The notes: generated by a model not told the origin, from the sequence alone. 64,000 bases of DNA from Comamonadaceae bacterium (GCA_947443645.1 CANEXF010000003.1:124001-188000), one strand, 5' to 3'; shown: positions 11,482-20,377, counted from the stretch's first letter. Made by a program: numbers and translations.

Positions 11482-12201
11482 ATGACTGCTATGACATCAG
11501 CAATTGAGCAACAAACCGCCATCATTGGAAATCCAATTCACGTCGGCCTGATGGTTCCGGCCAACAACACAACGATGGAAGTCGAACTGCTGGGATGGCT
11601 TCCGCCAGGCTCAAGCTGTCATACCCTGCGGATTCCGCGCGGACAGGGACTGCTGACGGACGAATCCATCCCGGCATACAAGCAGGCGGCCATCGATTTG
11701 TGCGAGCATTTTGCCGGGCTTCCGATAGACGTCATTGCGTACGGCTGCACGGCAGCAGGCTTCATTCTCGGCCCCGAGGGAGACTATGAAATTGCACAAA
11801 AGCTCGCCTCAGTAAGCGGCAAGCCGGTGGTAACAACAGCCAGCTCCATGATGCTTGCCCTCAGCGACGCGAAAGCCCGCAAACTTTCGTTGCTGACGCC
11901 TTACCAGGACGACGTCAATCACCGGCTCATCGCCTTCCTCGGGTCGGGCAAGCTGACTGTTTCGCATTTCGAGAGCTTTTATGCAGCCGACGTGGCGGCA
12001 TTGGGAAAAATCACGGAAGAAGAGGTCGCTGAACGGGCCCAGTCTCTATGCAGGGACGATGTAGACGCACTATTCATTGCCTGCTCACAGTTACCCACAT
12101 TGAACGTGGTCGCGCGCTTGAGCCGCGTTTGGGGCAAGCCGGTGCTCTCGTCCATCCAGGTGACCGCGCACTGCGCGCAGCGGATTGTCGAGTCTGCCTA
12201 G
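11482..12201 (+). CDS. Maleate isomerase / Asp-Glu racemase superfamily enzyme
   Basis: The 239-residue protein has two cysteines in the positions expected for this superfamily: C89 in AYGCTAAGF and C201 in IACSQLPT. An N-terminal GLMVPANNTTMEVE completes the pattern of maleate cis-trans isomerases and arylmalonate decarboxylase relatives. Two-cysteine members are racemases or isomerases; a decarboxylase usually keeps one. Substrate unknown, but a small dicarboxylate is likely. It starts 54 bp after the propeller gene and its end overlaps the convergent IclR gene by 4 bp. Confidence 0.8.
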   Translation: MTAMTSAIEQQTAIIGNPIHVGLMVPANNTTMEVELLGWLPPGSSCHTLRIPRGQGLLTDESIPAYKQAAIDLCEHFAGLPIDVIAYGCTAAGFILGPEGDYEIAQKLASVSGKPVVTTASSMMLALSDAKARKLSLLTPYQDDVNHRLIAFLGSGKLTVSHFESFYAADVAALGKITEEEVAERAQSLCRDDVDALFIACSQLPTLNVVARLSRVWGKPVLSSIQVTAHCAQRIVESA

Positions 12202-12992
12202 CCGGGTGCGTGTTGCCCGATGGCGCGGGCCGGGAGTGCCACCACGTAATCGTTCGCCGCGATGCGGGCGCTGACCTCTTTGCCGGCCTGGACGATCTGG
12301 GGTGCAAACGCACGAAACGCATCCGGCGTGATCAGCGAAACCGACGCAGCCAGCGCCAAGCTGCCGAGCACTTCACCGTCGCGGTTGAATAGCGGCGTGG
12401 CGATTGAAACGATGCCGGCGTTGTAGTCGCCTACCGTCATCGAATAGCCGCACTGGCGGATTTGTTTGAGCTCAGACTTGAACGTCTCCCAATCAGCCCC
12501 CAGACCCACCGCAGACACTGCCGCGGCGTGACGTGAATACAAAATACGCAACTGGTGCATAGGCAGATGGGCCAGAATGCTCTTGGCAGAGGCGCCCGCG
12601 ACCAGTGGCCGGCGCTGGCCACGCGCAAACAGTCCCGTCGGCGCCTCGTGGCCTCGGGTCTGCTGTACACACATGACCGAGTCGCTGAAAAGAATGCACA
12701 GCAGTGAGCTATGCCCGGTTTCGAGCGTCAGATCCTGCCCGACCGGTGAGCCTGCCAGGTAGACCGGGTCGCTTTCACGCGAGACGCGGTCAAGCTCCAT
12801 GACGCGGGGCCCCAAAACATAGGACTTGTTGGCCACGCGGGAGAGAAAACCGGCCCGATGAAGCACCTTGAGGTAGCGATAGCATGTCGATGCCGGCGAA
12901 CCGACATGGCGGATCAGGTCTTCCGACGACCAGATCGGTTGCTCGACGGTGAAGACGTCCAGCAACCCCAGCATTTTTTCCAGACTACTCAT
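12198..12992 (-). CDS. IclR family transcriptional regulator
   Basis: The 264-residue protein has an N-terminal winged helix (LEKMLGLLDVF, then SSEDLIRHVGSPASTCYRYLKVL as recognition region) and a C-terminal effector-binding domain (GLFARGQRRPL, AGASAKSILAHL, GIVSIATPLFNRDG). IclR proteins regulate aromatic and dicarboxylate catabolic genes, responding to pathway metabolites. The ATG at 12992 matches the family N-terminus; the upstream extension to 13076 does not. It is divergent from the second Bug receptor and convergent with the isomerase, so it probably controls the island around it. Confidence 0.9.
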   Translation of the reverse strand: MSSLEKMLGLLDVFTVEQPIWSSEDLIRHVGSPASTCYRYLKVLHRAGFLSRVANKSYVLGPRVMELDRVSRESDPVYLAGSPVGQDLTLETGHSSLLCILFSDSVMCVQQTRGHEAPTGLFARGQRRPLVAGASAKSILAHLPMHQLRILYSRHAAAVSAVGLGADWETFKSELKQIRQCGYSMTVGDYNAGIVSIATPLFNRDGEVLGSLALAASVSLITPDAFRAFAPQIVQAGKEVSARIAANDYVVALPARAIGQHAPG

Positions 12993-13108
12993 CCTGTGAC
13001 CATTCGAATTTAAAAAGCAGATACCGAAGTGCCGCCATAGCATAAGGCACGCCATCAGCCGCCAGCACAGCTTCAAGTTTGCGCTCTCACCTTCATTTTT
13101 ATTAAAAT

Positions 13109-13130
13109 TTCTCGAATAGCTAGATAAAAT
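13109..13130. promoter_or_regulatory. Candidate operator and -10 region, second copy
   Basis: TTCTCGAATAG (13109-13119) is identical to the 11 bp at 10339-10349. A -10-like TAAAAT follows at 13125-13130, ahead of the receptor gene that starts at 13211. The 218-bp divergent region also holds an ATTCGAAT palindrome just upstream of the iclR start. No other structure was seen in it. Confidence 0.5.
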
Positions 13131-13210
13131 AACAATATCTCAGGGAGAATTACCCTTTTAAGCATCGCTCAACATCAGTTCCTACACGGACAGGCACGGG
13201 AGACAACACC

Positions 13211-14185
13211 ATGAACACATCCTTCTGGCGCACGGCATCTATCGCATTCTGTGCTGCAGCCATCCTTGCGACCCACGCTCAAGCCCAAAGCCAGTGGCCC
13301 ACCAAAGTCATCCGCTTGGTCGTCCCATTTGCAGCTGGGTCGTTCACAGACACCGCCGCACGACTGGTCGGTACCGAGCTCAGCGCGCAACTCGGCCAGA
13401 CAGTGATTGTCGAGAACAAGGGTGGCGCCGGTAGCACGCTGGGCACGGACTATGTCGCCAAGGCCACACCGGATGGCTATACTTTTTTGTTAACCGACAA
13501 CTCGTTCGCGGTTTCGTCAGCCCTGTACGAAAAGCTTCCCTACGCGCCCAAAGACCTGGTGCAAGTGTCGCTGGTGGCTGATTCACCGGCCGTTCTGGTG
13601 GCAAGACCGAATCTGCCCACCAAGACACTGAAAGACACCATGCGTGTCGCGCACATCGAGCCGTCCAAACTGACGTTTGGTTCCGGCGGTCAGGGATCCT
13701 CCGCCCACCTGGCAATGGAAGGCTTTCTGATGCAGAACAACTCCCAGATGGTGCACATCCCGTTCAAGGGCATCGCTGCTGCCGTGGTTGACGTTACTGC
13801 CGACCGCGTCGACCTCGCCATCGGCAGCGTCGGATCCACCTCAAACTACATCCGTGATGGCCGCCTGTTGGGACTTGCCGTCACGGGCGATACGCGCCAG
13901 CCACTTTTCCCAAATGTGCCCACGTTTGCCGAAGCTGGATTCCCGAACTACAAGATGAAGTACTGGTTTGGCGTCATGGCACCCGCCGGCACGTCACAGG
14001 CCATCCTGGACAAGATGCAGAAGGAAATCGCCAAAGCCGTCAACGCGCCCAGGCTGCGCGAGATATTCAATAACAGCGGAGTACGTCCGCTGTCCACAAG
14101 CTCGGCAGCATTTACCTCGCTGGTCAAGGATGAAACTGCGTCATGGTTAGAGATCATCAAGCGAGCGGACATCAAGCCGCAGTGA
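13211..14185 (+). CDS. Bug/TctC-type solute receptor, second copy
   Basis: The 324-residue protein has a signal peptide (TASIAFCAAAILATHAQA) and the family start WPTKVIRLVVPFAAGSFTDTAAR, with PDGYTFLLTDNS and FGVMAPAGTS further on. GGAG lies 8 nt before the ATG. It belongs to the same family as the receptor at 9291-10256 but is clearly divergent from it, so it is not a recent duplicate. It is the first gene of the rightward unit with the amidohydrolase. No membrane partner genes are present, so it must use TctAB encoded elsewhere or act otherwise. Confidence 0.9.
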   Translation: MNTSFWRTASIAFCAAAILATHAQAQSQWPTKVIRLVVPFAAGSFTDTAARLVGTELSAQLGQTVIVENKGGAGSTLGTDYVAKATPDGYTFLLTDNSFAVSSALYEKLPYAPKDLVQVSLVADSPAVLVARPNLPTKTLKDTMRVAHIEPSKLTFGSGGQGSSAHLAMEGFLMQNNSQMVHIPFKGIAAAVVDVTADRVDLAIGSVGSTSNYIRDGRLLGLAVTGDTRQPLFPNVPTFAEAGFPNYKMKYWFGVMAPAGTSQAILDKMQKEIAKAVNAPRLREIFNNSGVRPLSTSSAAFTSLVKDETASWLEIIKRADIKPQ

Positions 14186-14274
14186 ACGACATATCGTCTT
14201 GGGCATTTACGCATCTGGGTCTGTCATGCACGCCCTCCACTCATTCACCAACACTTAAGAACGGAATCCTGAAT

Positions 14275-15141
14275 TTGACTTCCCACGCTGAAGAAAAAAC
14301 CTTGTTCGCGGCGCCCCCAGATGCGTGCGACGCGCACTTTCATGTATTCGGCCCTATCGAAAAGTATCCCTATGAATCCAGCCAGCTGCGTTATGCGCCG
14401 CCGCTGGCGCCACTGGCGGAATACCTTGGTTTGGCTAAGTCGCTGGGTCTTACACGCTACGTCTTTGTCCAGCCCAGCGCCTATGGCCGAGACAACAGCT
14501 GCATGCTGGACGCGATGAAGGACGTTGGCATTGCGCACTGCCGCGGCATCGTCGACATTGACGAGAACGCCCCCGACAGCATGCTGGCCGGAATGCACGC
14601 GATCGGAGTGCGGGGCGTGCGGGTCAACGTCAGCCCTGTTCACCCACACCAGACTGGACTGGCGGTGAGCATGATTCCCCGCATCAAGCGACTGGAAACC
14701 CGTTGCGCGGAACTGGGCTGGCACCTGGACTTCCTGCTACCGGGCTGGCTGACGGCAGAGCTCATGCCGGTGTTACGCGCCTTGCAGGTACCCTTTTCGA
14801 TGGCCCACATGGGCATGAACTTGGCACGCGACGGGGTTGACGCGCCAGGCTTCAAGGCGCTGCTAGACCTTGTCAATTCCGGTGACCGCCTGGCTTATGT
14901 GAAATTCACCGGCATTTACCGCATGTCAAAGATTACGGGTTTCACCGACACGGACCCACTGGCCAAGGCGCTCATCGAGGCAGCGCCGGATCGCCTGATC
15001 TGGGGCAGCGACTACCCTCACTTGTCGTTCAGCGAGAATAGTTCCTTCGAGTTGTTCAACCTGCTAGCGCGCTGGACCACGAAGGACAGCGTCCGGCGGC
15101 AAATCCTGACCGACAACCCGTCACGGCTTTTCGGGTTTTAG
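14275..15141 (+). CDS. Amidohydrolase, 2-pyrone-4,6-dicarboxylate lactonase (LigI)-like
   Basis: The 288-residue product begins just before the metal-binding DAHFHVFGP (D19, H21, H23), with a later SMAHMGMN and WGSDYPH near the end. This matches the LigI-like branch of the amidohydrolase superfamily, which hydrolyses lactones or dicarboxylic cyclic substrates. A TTG at 14275 is preferred: an earlier in-frame ATG at 14143 would overlap the receptor gene by 43 bp and add 44 unrelated residues. The TTG has only a weak GGA site, so the start is uncertain. The substrate is unknown. Confidence 0.78.
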   Translation: MTSHAEEKTLFAAPPDACDAHFHVFGPIEKYPYESSQLRYAPPLAPLAEYLGLAKSLGLTRYVFVQPSAYGRDNSCMLDAMKDVGIAHCRGIVDIDENAPDSMLAGMHAIGVRGVRVNVSPVHPHQTGLAVSMIPRIKRLETRCAELGWHLDFLLPGWLTAELMPVLRALQVPFSMAHMGMNLARDGVDAPGFKALLDLVNSGDRLAYVKFTGIYRMSKITGFTDTDPLAKALIEAAPDRLIWGSDYPHLSFSENSSFELFNLLARWTTKDSVRRQILTDNPSRLFGF

Positions 15142-15176
15142 TCCCCAACCGTGCGTAAATTACGGTTGTAGGGATG

Positions 15177-15210
15177 AAAAAAATCCGTTCCCCGTGGAAC
15201 GGATTTTTTT
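15177..15210. terminator. Rho-independent terminator, probably bidirectional
   Basis: ATCCGTTCC and GGAACGGAT with a 4-nt loop, an A run before and seven T after. It ends the amidohydrolase unit on the plus strand and could also stop transcription leaving the minus-strand tRNA gene. Confidence 0.88.
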
Positions 15211-15251
15211 GTTCGTCATGTCACCTGGTTGGCATCATGGAACTCCAATTG

Positions 15252-15327
15252 TGGTGCCGATTGTCGGAATCGAACTGACGACCTACCGCTTACAAGGCGG
15301 TTGCTCTACCAACTGAGCTAAATCGGC
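15252..15327 (-). tRNA. tRNA-Thr (anticodon TGT)
   Basis: Read on the minus strand the gene begins GCCGATT and ends AATCGGC-A-CCA, so CCA is encoded. The anticodon arm is ACCGC-CTTGTAA-GCGGT with anticodon TGT. The D arm GCTC..GAGC and T arm with GTTCGATTC are normal. It lies 12 bp downstream of sspB on the same strand. Confidence 0.96.
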
Positions 15328-15339
15328 ACAAATAGAATT

Positions 15340-15900
15340 TTACTTCACGCGCTTGAGGCTTGGACGCGAACCTTGCGGTGTTTTTGGTGGTTCTGGCGGT
15401 TCTGACTCGCCATCACGCTCGGATACGCTGTTATCGCTAGGCACCAACTGCACAATCTTGACTTCTGCAGGCTGTGGGCTGGGCGCTGCTGCTGAACTTG
15501 CGGCGGTGATGCTGGTCGCCTGGCCGATTTCGGGCAAAGGCCCAGACGGCATGGCCAGCCCGGAAGGATGGGACAGCGGGAAAGCCATGCCCTGGCCGTT
15601 TTCACGCGCATAAATGGCGATCACACGACCGATCGGCACCATGATGTCACGCGCACTGCCAGCAAAGCGCGCCTTGAATTCAATGAAGTCGTTGCCCAGC
15701 TTGAGCGACGAGGTCGCGTCAAAACTGATGTTCAACACGATTTCATTGTTCTTGACGTACTCGCGCGGCACGTGGACCGAATCATCCACAGACACAGCGA
15801 CATAAGGCGTCAGACCGTTGTCGGTACACCATTCGTACAGCGCCCGAATCAGGTAGGGGCGTGTTGAAGTCGAGTCGAGCGCGTTCATGAAATCAGCCAC
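15340..15900 (-). CDS. sspB: ClpXP specificity-enhancing factor SspB
   Basis: The 186-residue protein begins with the SspB core (TRPYLIRALYEWCTDNGLTPYV), continues with VLNISFDATSSLKLGND and ends in a long low-complexity linker rich in P, S and E. The core binds ssrA-tagged proteins and the tail normally docks on ClpX. It follows sspA on the same strand, separated by a family A repeat, as is usual for this pair in betaproteobacteria. Confidence 0.93.
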   Translation of the reverse strand: MADFMNALDSTSTRPYLIRALYEWCTDNGLTPYVAVSVDDSVHVPREYVKNNEIVLNISFDATSSLKLGNDFIEFKARFAGSARDIMVPIGRVIAIYARENGQGMAFPLSHPSGLAMPSGPLPEIGQATSITAASSAAAPSPQPAEVKIVQLVPSDNSVSERDGESEPPEPPKTPQGSRPSLKRVK

Positions 15901-15941
15901 GCCGGACCCAGCTCAGCGTGCGGGTAGCCTCTTCACAAACA

Positions 15942-16029
15942 GGGGCCGCGGAACCGGCTTTGCCGGGCCGCAGGCGCAGCGCCCCCTCGGGGGGCAGCGC
16001 AGCACACGCAGTGGCAAGCGTGGGGGCCA
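15942..16029 (-). repeat. Family A interspersed repeat, downstream of sspA
   Basis: One of the best copies: GGGGCCGCGGAACCGG, then GCAGGCGCAGCG, CCCCCTCGGGGGG, CACACGCAGTGG and GTGGGGGCCAT. It abuts the sspA stop codon and reads in the sspA direction. It contains two strong hairpins. Confidence 0.8.
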
Positions 16030-16641
16030 TTATTTCCTCATGACCTTTTCAGACGGCGTCAGCGCTTCAATGTAGGCCGGGCGTGAAAAAATACGCTCCG
16101 CATATTTGAGCAGTGGGGCCGCATTTTTAGACAAATCGATGTCGTAATAATCCAGGCGCCAGAGCAACGGCGCAATCGCCACGTCCAGCATGGAGAAGTT
16201 GTCACCCAGCATGAATTTGTTCTTCAGGAAAATAGGCGCGAGTTGCGTCAGGCGGTCACGAATGTGTGCGCGGGCTTTTTCCAGCGCCTTCTCGTTGCCC
16301 TTGGCACCCATGGATTCCAGCATGCTGACATGCACGAAGAGCTCTTTTTCGAAGTTCAGCAAAAACAGGCGAACGCGGGCGCGGTCAACCGGGTCGCCGG
16401 GCATCAGCTGGGGATGCGGGAAACGCTCGTCGATGTACTCGTTGATGATGTTTGACTCGTACAGAATCAGGTCACGCTCGACCAGAATCGGCACCTGGCC
16501 ATACGGGTTCATGACGTTGATGTCCTCGGGCTTGTTGTACAAGTCCACATCGCGGATTTCGAAATCCATGCCTTTTTCGAACAACACAAAGCGGCAACGA
16601 TGCGAGAAAGGGCAGGTCGTGCCTGAATAAAGGACCATCAT
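16030..16641 (-). CDS. sspA: Stringent starvation protein A (glutathione S-transferase fold)
   Basis: The 203-residue protein has an N-terminal thioredoxin-like GST domain (VLYSGTTCPFSHRCR, GQVPILVERDLILYES) and an all-helical C-terminal domain (MLDVAIAPLLWRLDYY). SspA binds RNA polymerase during starvation and affects sigma-70 transcription rather than acting as a transferase. AGGAG lies 9 nt before the ATG. Its place between petC and sspB is the conserved betaproteobacterial order. Confidence 0.92.
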   Translation of the reverse strand: MMVLYSGTTCPFSHRCRFVLFEKGMDFEIRDVDLYNKPEDINVMNPYGQVPILVERDLILYESNIINEYIDERFPHPQLMPGDPVDRARVRLFLLNFEKELFVHVSMLESMGAKGNEKALEKARAHIRDRLTQLAPIFLKNKFMLGDNFSMLDVAIAPLLWRLDYYDIDLSKNAAPLLKYAERIFSRPAYIEALTPSEKVMRK

Positions 16642-16665
16642 GATTCGGAACTCCTGAAAACAAAA

Positions 16666-16704
16666 GAGTGGAGGCTAAGAGTCAAAACTTAGAACCATCC
16701 ACTC
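16666..16704. terminator. Imperfect hairpin between petC and sspA
   Basis: GAGTGGA-GGCTAAG pairs with CTTAG-AACCA-TCCACTC. It lies in the 131-bp gap after petC. There is no T run, so it could be an attenuator or processing site rather than a full terminator. Confidence 0.4.
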
Positions 16705-16772
16705 CGAAGATGCCGGCGCTCACCCCCTTGGGTGCTGACTGCCCGGCGAAAAAGACTAACGCGGCGAAAGGA

Positions 16773-17528
16773 TTATTTGACGTCTTTCCAGAACGACGCA
16801 TTCAAGCGCCAGGCGGCAAAGCTCAGGCACAGCAGGAAAATCAGTACCCAGACGCCGATGCGAACACGGGTATTTTGCGCCGGCTCACCCATCCATTGCA
16901 GGTAACCAACCAGATCGCCAATGGCCTGATCGTACTGCAGGGCTGTCATGCTGCCAGGAGTGACCTGTTGCCAGCCCTTGAAAACCGAGACCTTGTGGCC
17001 GTGCTCTTCAAGCTCGTCATAGACAGGCTTGCGCTCGCCTTGCAGCTCCCACAGCACATGCGGCATGGCCACATTGGGGAATGCCAGGTTGTTCCAGCCG
17101 GTGGCCTTGGTTTCATCGCGGTAGTAGGTGCGCAAGTAGGTGTAGAGGTAGTCGGCACCGGTGCCGCCAGCACCGGAGCGCGAACGGGCGATCACGGTCA
17201 GGTCGGGTGGATTGCCACCAAACCATTCCTTGGCCTGCTTGGGATCAATCGCCGACTTCATGGTCTCGCCGACCTTGTCCGTCGTGAACAGCAGGTTGTC
17301 CTTGATCTGCTGCTCGGTCAGGCCGATATCCTTGAGCCGGTTAAAGCGCATGAAAGCGGCCGAATGGCAGTTCAGGCAGTAATTGACAAACAGCTTGGCG
17401 CCGTTTTGCAGCGATGCGAGGTCATTTGTTTTGTTTGGAGCCTTGTCCCAAACCATACCGCCCTCACTGGCTTGGGCACCAGCCACAAAACCCAGAGCGG
17501 CGATCAGCGCAAATATCAGTTTTTTCAT
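16773..17528 (-). CDS. petC: Cytochrome c1 of the bc1 complex
   Basis: The 251-residue protein has a signal peptide (MKKLIFALIAALGFVAGAQA), the haem c motif C51-LN-C54-H55 and a C-terminal membrane anchor (VRIGVWVLIFLLCLSFAAW). NVAMPHVLWEL probably holds the axial methionine. It transfers electrons from the Rieske protein to soluble cytochrome c. The ATG at 17528 has GGAG 9 nt upstream and opens the signal peptide; the longer in-frame extension is not used. It follows petB by 17 bp. Confidence 0.96.
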   Translation of the reverse strand: MKKLIFALIAALGFVAGAQASEGGMVWDKAPNKTNDLASLQNGAKLFVNYCLNCHSAAFMRFNRLKDIGLTEQQIKDNLLFTTDKVGETMKSAIDPKQAKEWFGGNPPDLTVIARSRSGAGGTGADYLYTYLRTYYRDETKATGWNNLAFPNVAMPHVLWELQGERKPVYDELEEHGHKVSVFKGWQQVTPGSMTALQYDQAIGDLVGYLQWMGEPAQNTRVRIGVWVLIFLLCLSFAAWRLNASFWKDVK

Positions 17529-17545
17529 TGTTGTAAATCTCCAGC

Positions 17546-18955
17546 TCAATGGGCGGCAAAGTTCACGCGCGAAGGAACCTGTTTGAAGGTACCGATACGG
17601 CTCCACCAAGGCATCAGCAGAAAGAAGCCAAAGTAAAACAGCGTTCCGACCTGCGACACACGCTCGCCTATGGCGGACGGTGGCTGCACGCCGAGGTAGC
17701 CAAGGATCAGGAAGTTGATCACAAAGACACCGTAGAGGTAGTTGTTCCAGCTCGGACGGTAGCGGATCGACTTGACTTTGCTGTTGTCCAGCCAAGGCAG
17801 GAAGAACAAGATCACAACTGCACCACCCATGACCATCACGCCCCAGAACTTGGCGTCAATCGCCAGCATGGCGGCCACAACGGCCACAGCGGCAACAACG
17901 ATCACGGCCTTGAACAACTTAGCGATTTTGGCCTTGAGCACACCAAAAGCGGCAGCAGCCAGCACGCAGGCGATCAGCGCATACATCATCTCGCTGGTGA
18001 TGGCACGCAGCATGGAGTAGTAAGGCGTGAAGTACCAGACCGGTGCAATGTGCAAAGGCGTTTTCAGCGGATCGGCCGGGATGAAGTTGTTGTATTCGAG
18101 GAAGTAGCCGCCGAACTCAGGCGCCAGGAAGATGATGGCAGTGAACACCATCAAGAACAGGCTGACAGCAAAAATGTCATGCACTGTGTAGTAGGGGTGG
18201 AAAGGAATGCCGTCGAGCGGGTGACCGTTTGCATCCTTGGGCGCGTCTAGCCCTTTGATTTCAACACCATCCGGGTTGTTGGAGCCGACTTCATGCAGCG
18301 CGATGATGTGCGCGGCCACCAGGCCCAGCAACACCAGCGGCACGGCAATCACGTGGAAAGCGAAGAAACGGTTCAGGGTAGCGTCGCCAACCACGTAGTC
18401 ACCGCGAATCAGCAGCGCCAGATCAGGGCCGATGAAGGGAATGGCGGCAAACAGGTTGACGATCACTTGCGCGCCCCAGTAGCTCATCTGGCCCCAAGGC
18501 AACAGATAGCCCATGAAGGCTTCGGCCATCAGGCACAGGAAAATCGCGCAACCGAAGATCCAGATCAGCTCGCGCGGCTTGCGGTAGCTGCCGTAGATCA
18601 GGCCACGGAACATGTGCATGTAGACCACCACAAAGAACGCGGAAGCGCCGGTCGAGTGCATGTAGCGGATCAACCAGCCCCAGGGCACGTCGCGCATGAT
18701 GTATTCGACCGAGCCAAACGCCAATGCCGCATCAGGCTTGTAATGCATGGTCAGGAAAATACCGGTGGTGATCTGAATCACCAGCACCAGCAACGCCAGC
18801 GAACCAAAGATGTACCAGAAGTTGAAGTTCTTGGGTGCGTAGTACTCGCCCAGATGCTCGTTGTAGAGCTTGCTGGCGGGGAAACGGTTGTCAAGCCAAT
18901 TCAGCGCCTTGGCAGCGAGGGGGGCATCGGGAGATATCTCTTTGAATTCAGCCAT
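17546..18955 (-). CDS. petB: Cytochrome b of the bc1 complex
   Basis: The 469-residue multi-pass membrane protein shows TGIFLTMHY, the RYMHSTGASAFF haem region, GYLLPWGQMSYWGA and the quinol-site motif PEFGGYF (replacing the usual PEW). It holds both b haems and the quinone sites. AGGA lies 6 nt before the ATG. It is the middle gene of petA-petB-petC, with a 137-bp gap after petA. Downstream hydrophobic segments are longer than in short-form cytochrome b. Confidence 0.96.
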   Translation of the reverse strand: MAEFKEISPDAPLAAKALNWLDNRFPASKLYNEHLGEYYAPKNFNFWYIFGSLALLVLVIQITTGIFLTMHYKPDAALAFGSVEYIMRDVPWGWLIRYMHSTGASAFFVVVYMHMFRGLIYGSYRKPRELIWIFGCAIFLCLMAEAFMGYLLPWGQMSYWGAQVIVNLFAAIPFIGPDLALLIRGDYVVGDATLNRFFAFHVIAVPLVLLGLVAAHIIALHEVGSNNPDGVEIKGLDAPKDANGHPLDGIPFHPYYTVHDIFAVSLFLMVFTAIIFLAPEFGGYFLEYNNFIPADPLKTPLHIAPVWYFTPYYSMLRAITSEMMYALIACVLAAAAFGVLKAKIAKLFKAVIVVAAVAVVAAMLAIDAKFWGVMVMGGAVVILFFLPWLDNSKVKSIRYRPSWNNYLYGVFVINFLILGYLGVQPPSAIGERVSQVGTLFYFGFFLLMPWWSRIGTFKQVPSRVNFAAH

Positions 18956-19092
18956 AACTGATCCTGGTTCGGTGGTATTTTTTTGCTTTTGGGCTGAAGT
19001 TCAGGTCTGAGAAATCTGTGGAGCAGATCGGTCAGCCAGCTGGTTCAGCGTTTTGGGCAGAGTTTTTTTTACAGCGTGCGGCTTGGGTGCCT

Positions 19093-19719
19093 TCAGGCTT
19101 TTGTATCTTCACCAATCAGCAGGCGGGTATCTGACAGGTACATATGCGGTGGCACCTCCAGATTGTCCGGTGCAGGCTTGTTCTTGTAGACGCGTCCGGC
19201 AAGGTCAAAAGTCGAGCCATGGCATGGGCAGAGGAAACCGCCAGCCCAGTCATCAGGCAGCGAAGGCTGTGCGCCAGGCTGGAACTTGTCCGAGGGCGAG
19301 CAGCCCAGGTGCGTGCAAATGCCGACCACCACCAGCGTTTCCGGCTTGATGGAGCGGTTCTCGTTGCGCGCGTACACGGGCGTGAGTTCGTCCTGCTTGC
19401 GTTTGGAGTTGGGATCAGCCAACAGACCATCAATGGTGGGCAATTTTGCGAGCTGCTCTGGCGTACGTTTGACAATCCAGACCGGCTTGCCGCGCCACTC
19501 AACGGTGATTTTCTCACCAGGCTTGATCGCGGAAATATCGACTTCAACCGCAGCGCCGGCCGCTTTGGCGCGCTCCGAAGGCTGAAAAGTACTGACAAAA
19601 GGCACGGCAACTGCGGCAACACCAGCACCGCCTACGACAGCCGTCGCGACGATCCAGTTTCTTTTATCTTTATCTAAAGGCGCGCCTTGGGGCGCACTGT
19701 TCACGCTTGCTTGGGTCAT
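19093..19719 (-). CDS. petA: Rieske iron-sulfur subunit of the bc1 complex
   Basis: The 208-residue protein has an N-terminal transmembrane segment (WIVATAVVGGAGVAAVAVPF) and the two cluster-binding boxes C135-T-H137-LG-C140 and C164-P-C166-H167-GS. The cluster accepts electrons from quinol and hands them to cytochrome c1. It is first in the operon and divergent from mscL across 219 bp. The longer spacing to petB (137 bp) shows no obvious terminator. Confidence 0.97.
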   Translation of the reverse strand: MTQASVNSAPQGAPLDKDKRNWIVATAVVGGAGVAAVAVPFVSTFQPSERAKAAGAAVEVDISAIKPGEKITVEWRGKPVWIVKRTPEQLAKLPTIDGLLADPNSKRKQDELTPVYARNENRSIKPETLVVVGICTHLGCSPSDKFQPGAQPSLPDDWAGGFLCPCHGSTFDLAGRVYKNKPAPDNLEVPPHMYLSDTRLLIGEDTKA

Positions 19720-19938
19720 GAGAGTCCTTCAAGAACTGGCTTGAAAAAGGCGTTGGAGAGTAACCCAGGATTGTAGCGGAGGCAGAACCGGCTTTTCAAG
19801 CCTAGCCCTTGCCTCCGACTGCAGGCCTGGGCCACTTGAGCGACATTCATAATCTGCATGGCAGCTGACACCGGCAAAATGGCATGAGCCGGCAGCGCTA
19901 GGCAGGCGTCCATCATCTGGCAAACACAGGAGATCTCC

Positions 19939-20361
19939 ATGGGAATGATGCAGGAATTCAAGGCCTTTGCCATCAAGGGCAATGTGATAGATCTGGCCGT
20001 TGGCGTGATCATAGGCGGGGCCTTCGGCAAGATCGTCGAATCGGTCGTCGGCGACCTGATCATGCCGCTGGCTGGCGCCGTCTTCGGAAAACTTGATTTT
20101 TCCAGCCTGTTCGTGGTGCTGGGCTCCGTCCCGCCCGGCACGGCGATGACGCTGGATGCGCTGAAAAAAGCCGGCGTGCCAGTGCTCGCCTACGGCAGCT
20201 TCATCACGGTGGCGGTCAACTTCGCGATACTGGCTTTCATCATCTTCATCATGGTCAAGCAGATCAACCGACTGAAAAAAGACCAGCCAGCCGCCGCACC
20301 TGCAGCACCCGCCGAAGACGTGCTGCTGCTGCGCGAAATTCGGGACAGTCTGAAAAAATAA
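19939..20361 (+). CDS. mscL: Large-conductance mechanosensitive channel MscL
   Basis: The 140-residue protein has the MscL N-terminus ([33 protein letters not shown]), a second membrane helix ([18 protein letters not shown]) and a C-terminal amphipathic end ([12 protein letters not shown]). The pentameric channel opens under membrane tension to release solutes during osmotic downshock. AGGAG lies 6 nt before the ATG. It is a single-gene unit between divergent petA and convergent pdxA. Confidence 0.97.
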   Translation: MGMMQEFKAFAIKGNVIDLAVGVIIGGAFGKIVESVVGDLIMPLAGAVFGKLDFSSLFVVLGSVPPGTAMTLDALKKAGVPVLAYGSFITVAVNFAILAFIIFIMVKQINRLKKDQPAAAPAAPAEDVLLLREIRDSLKK

Positions 20362-20377
20362 GTTCACCCTGTCGGAC

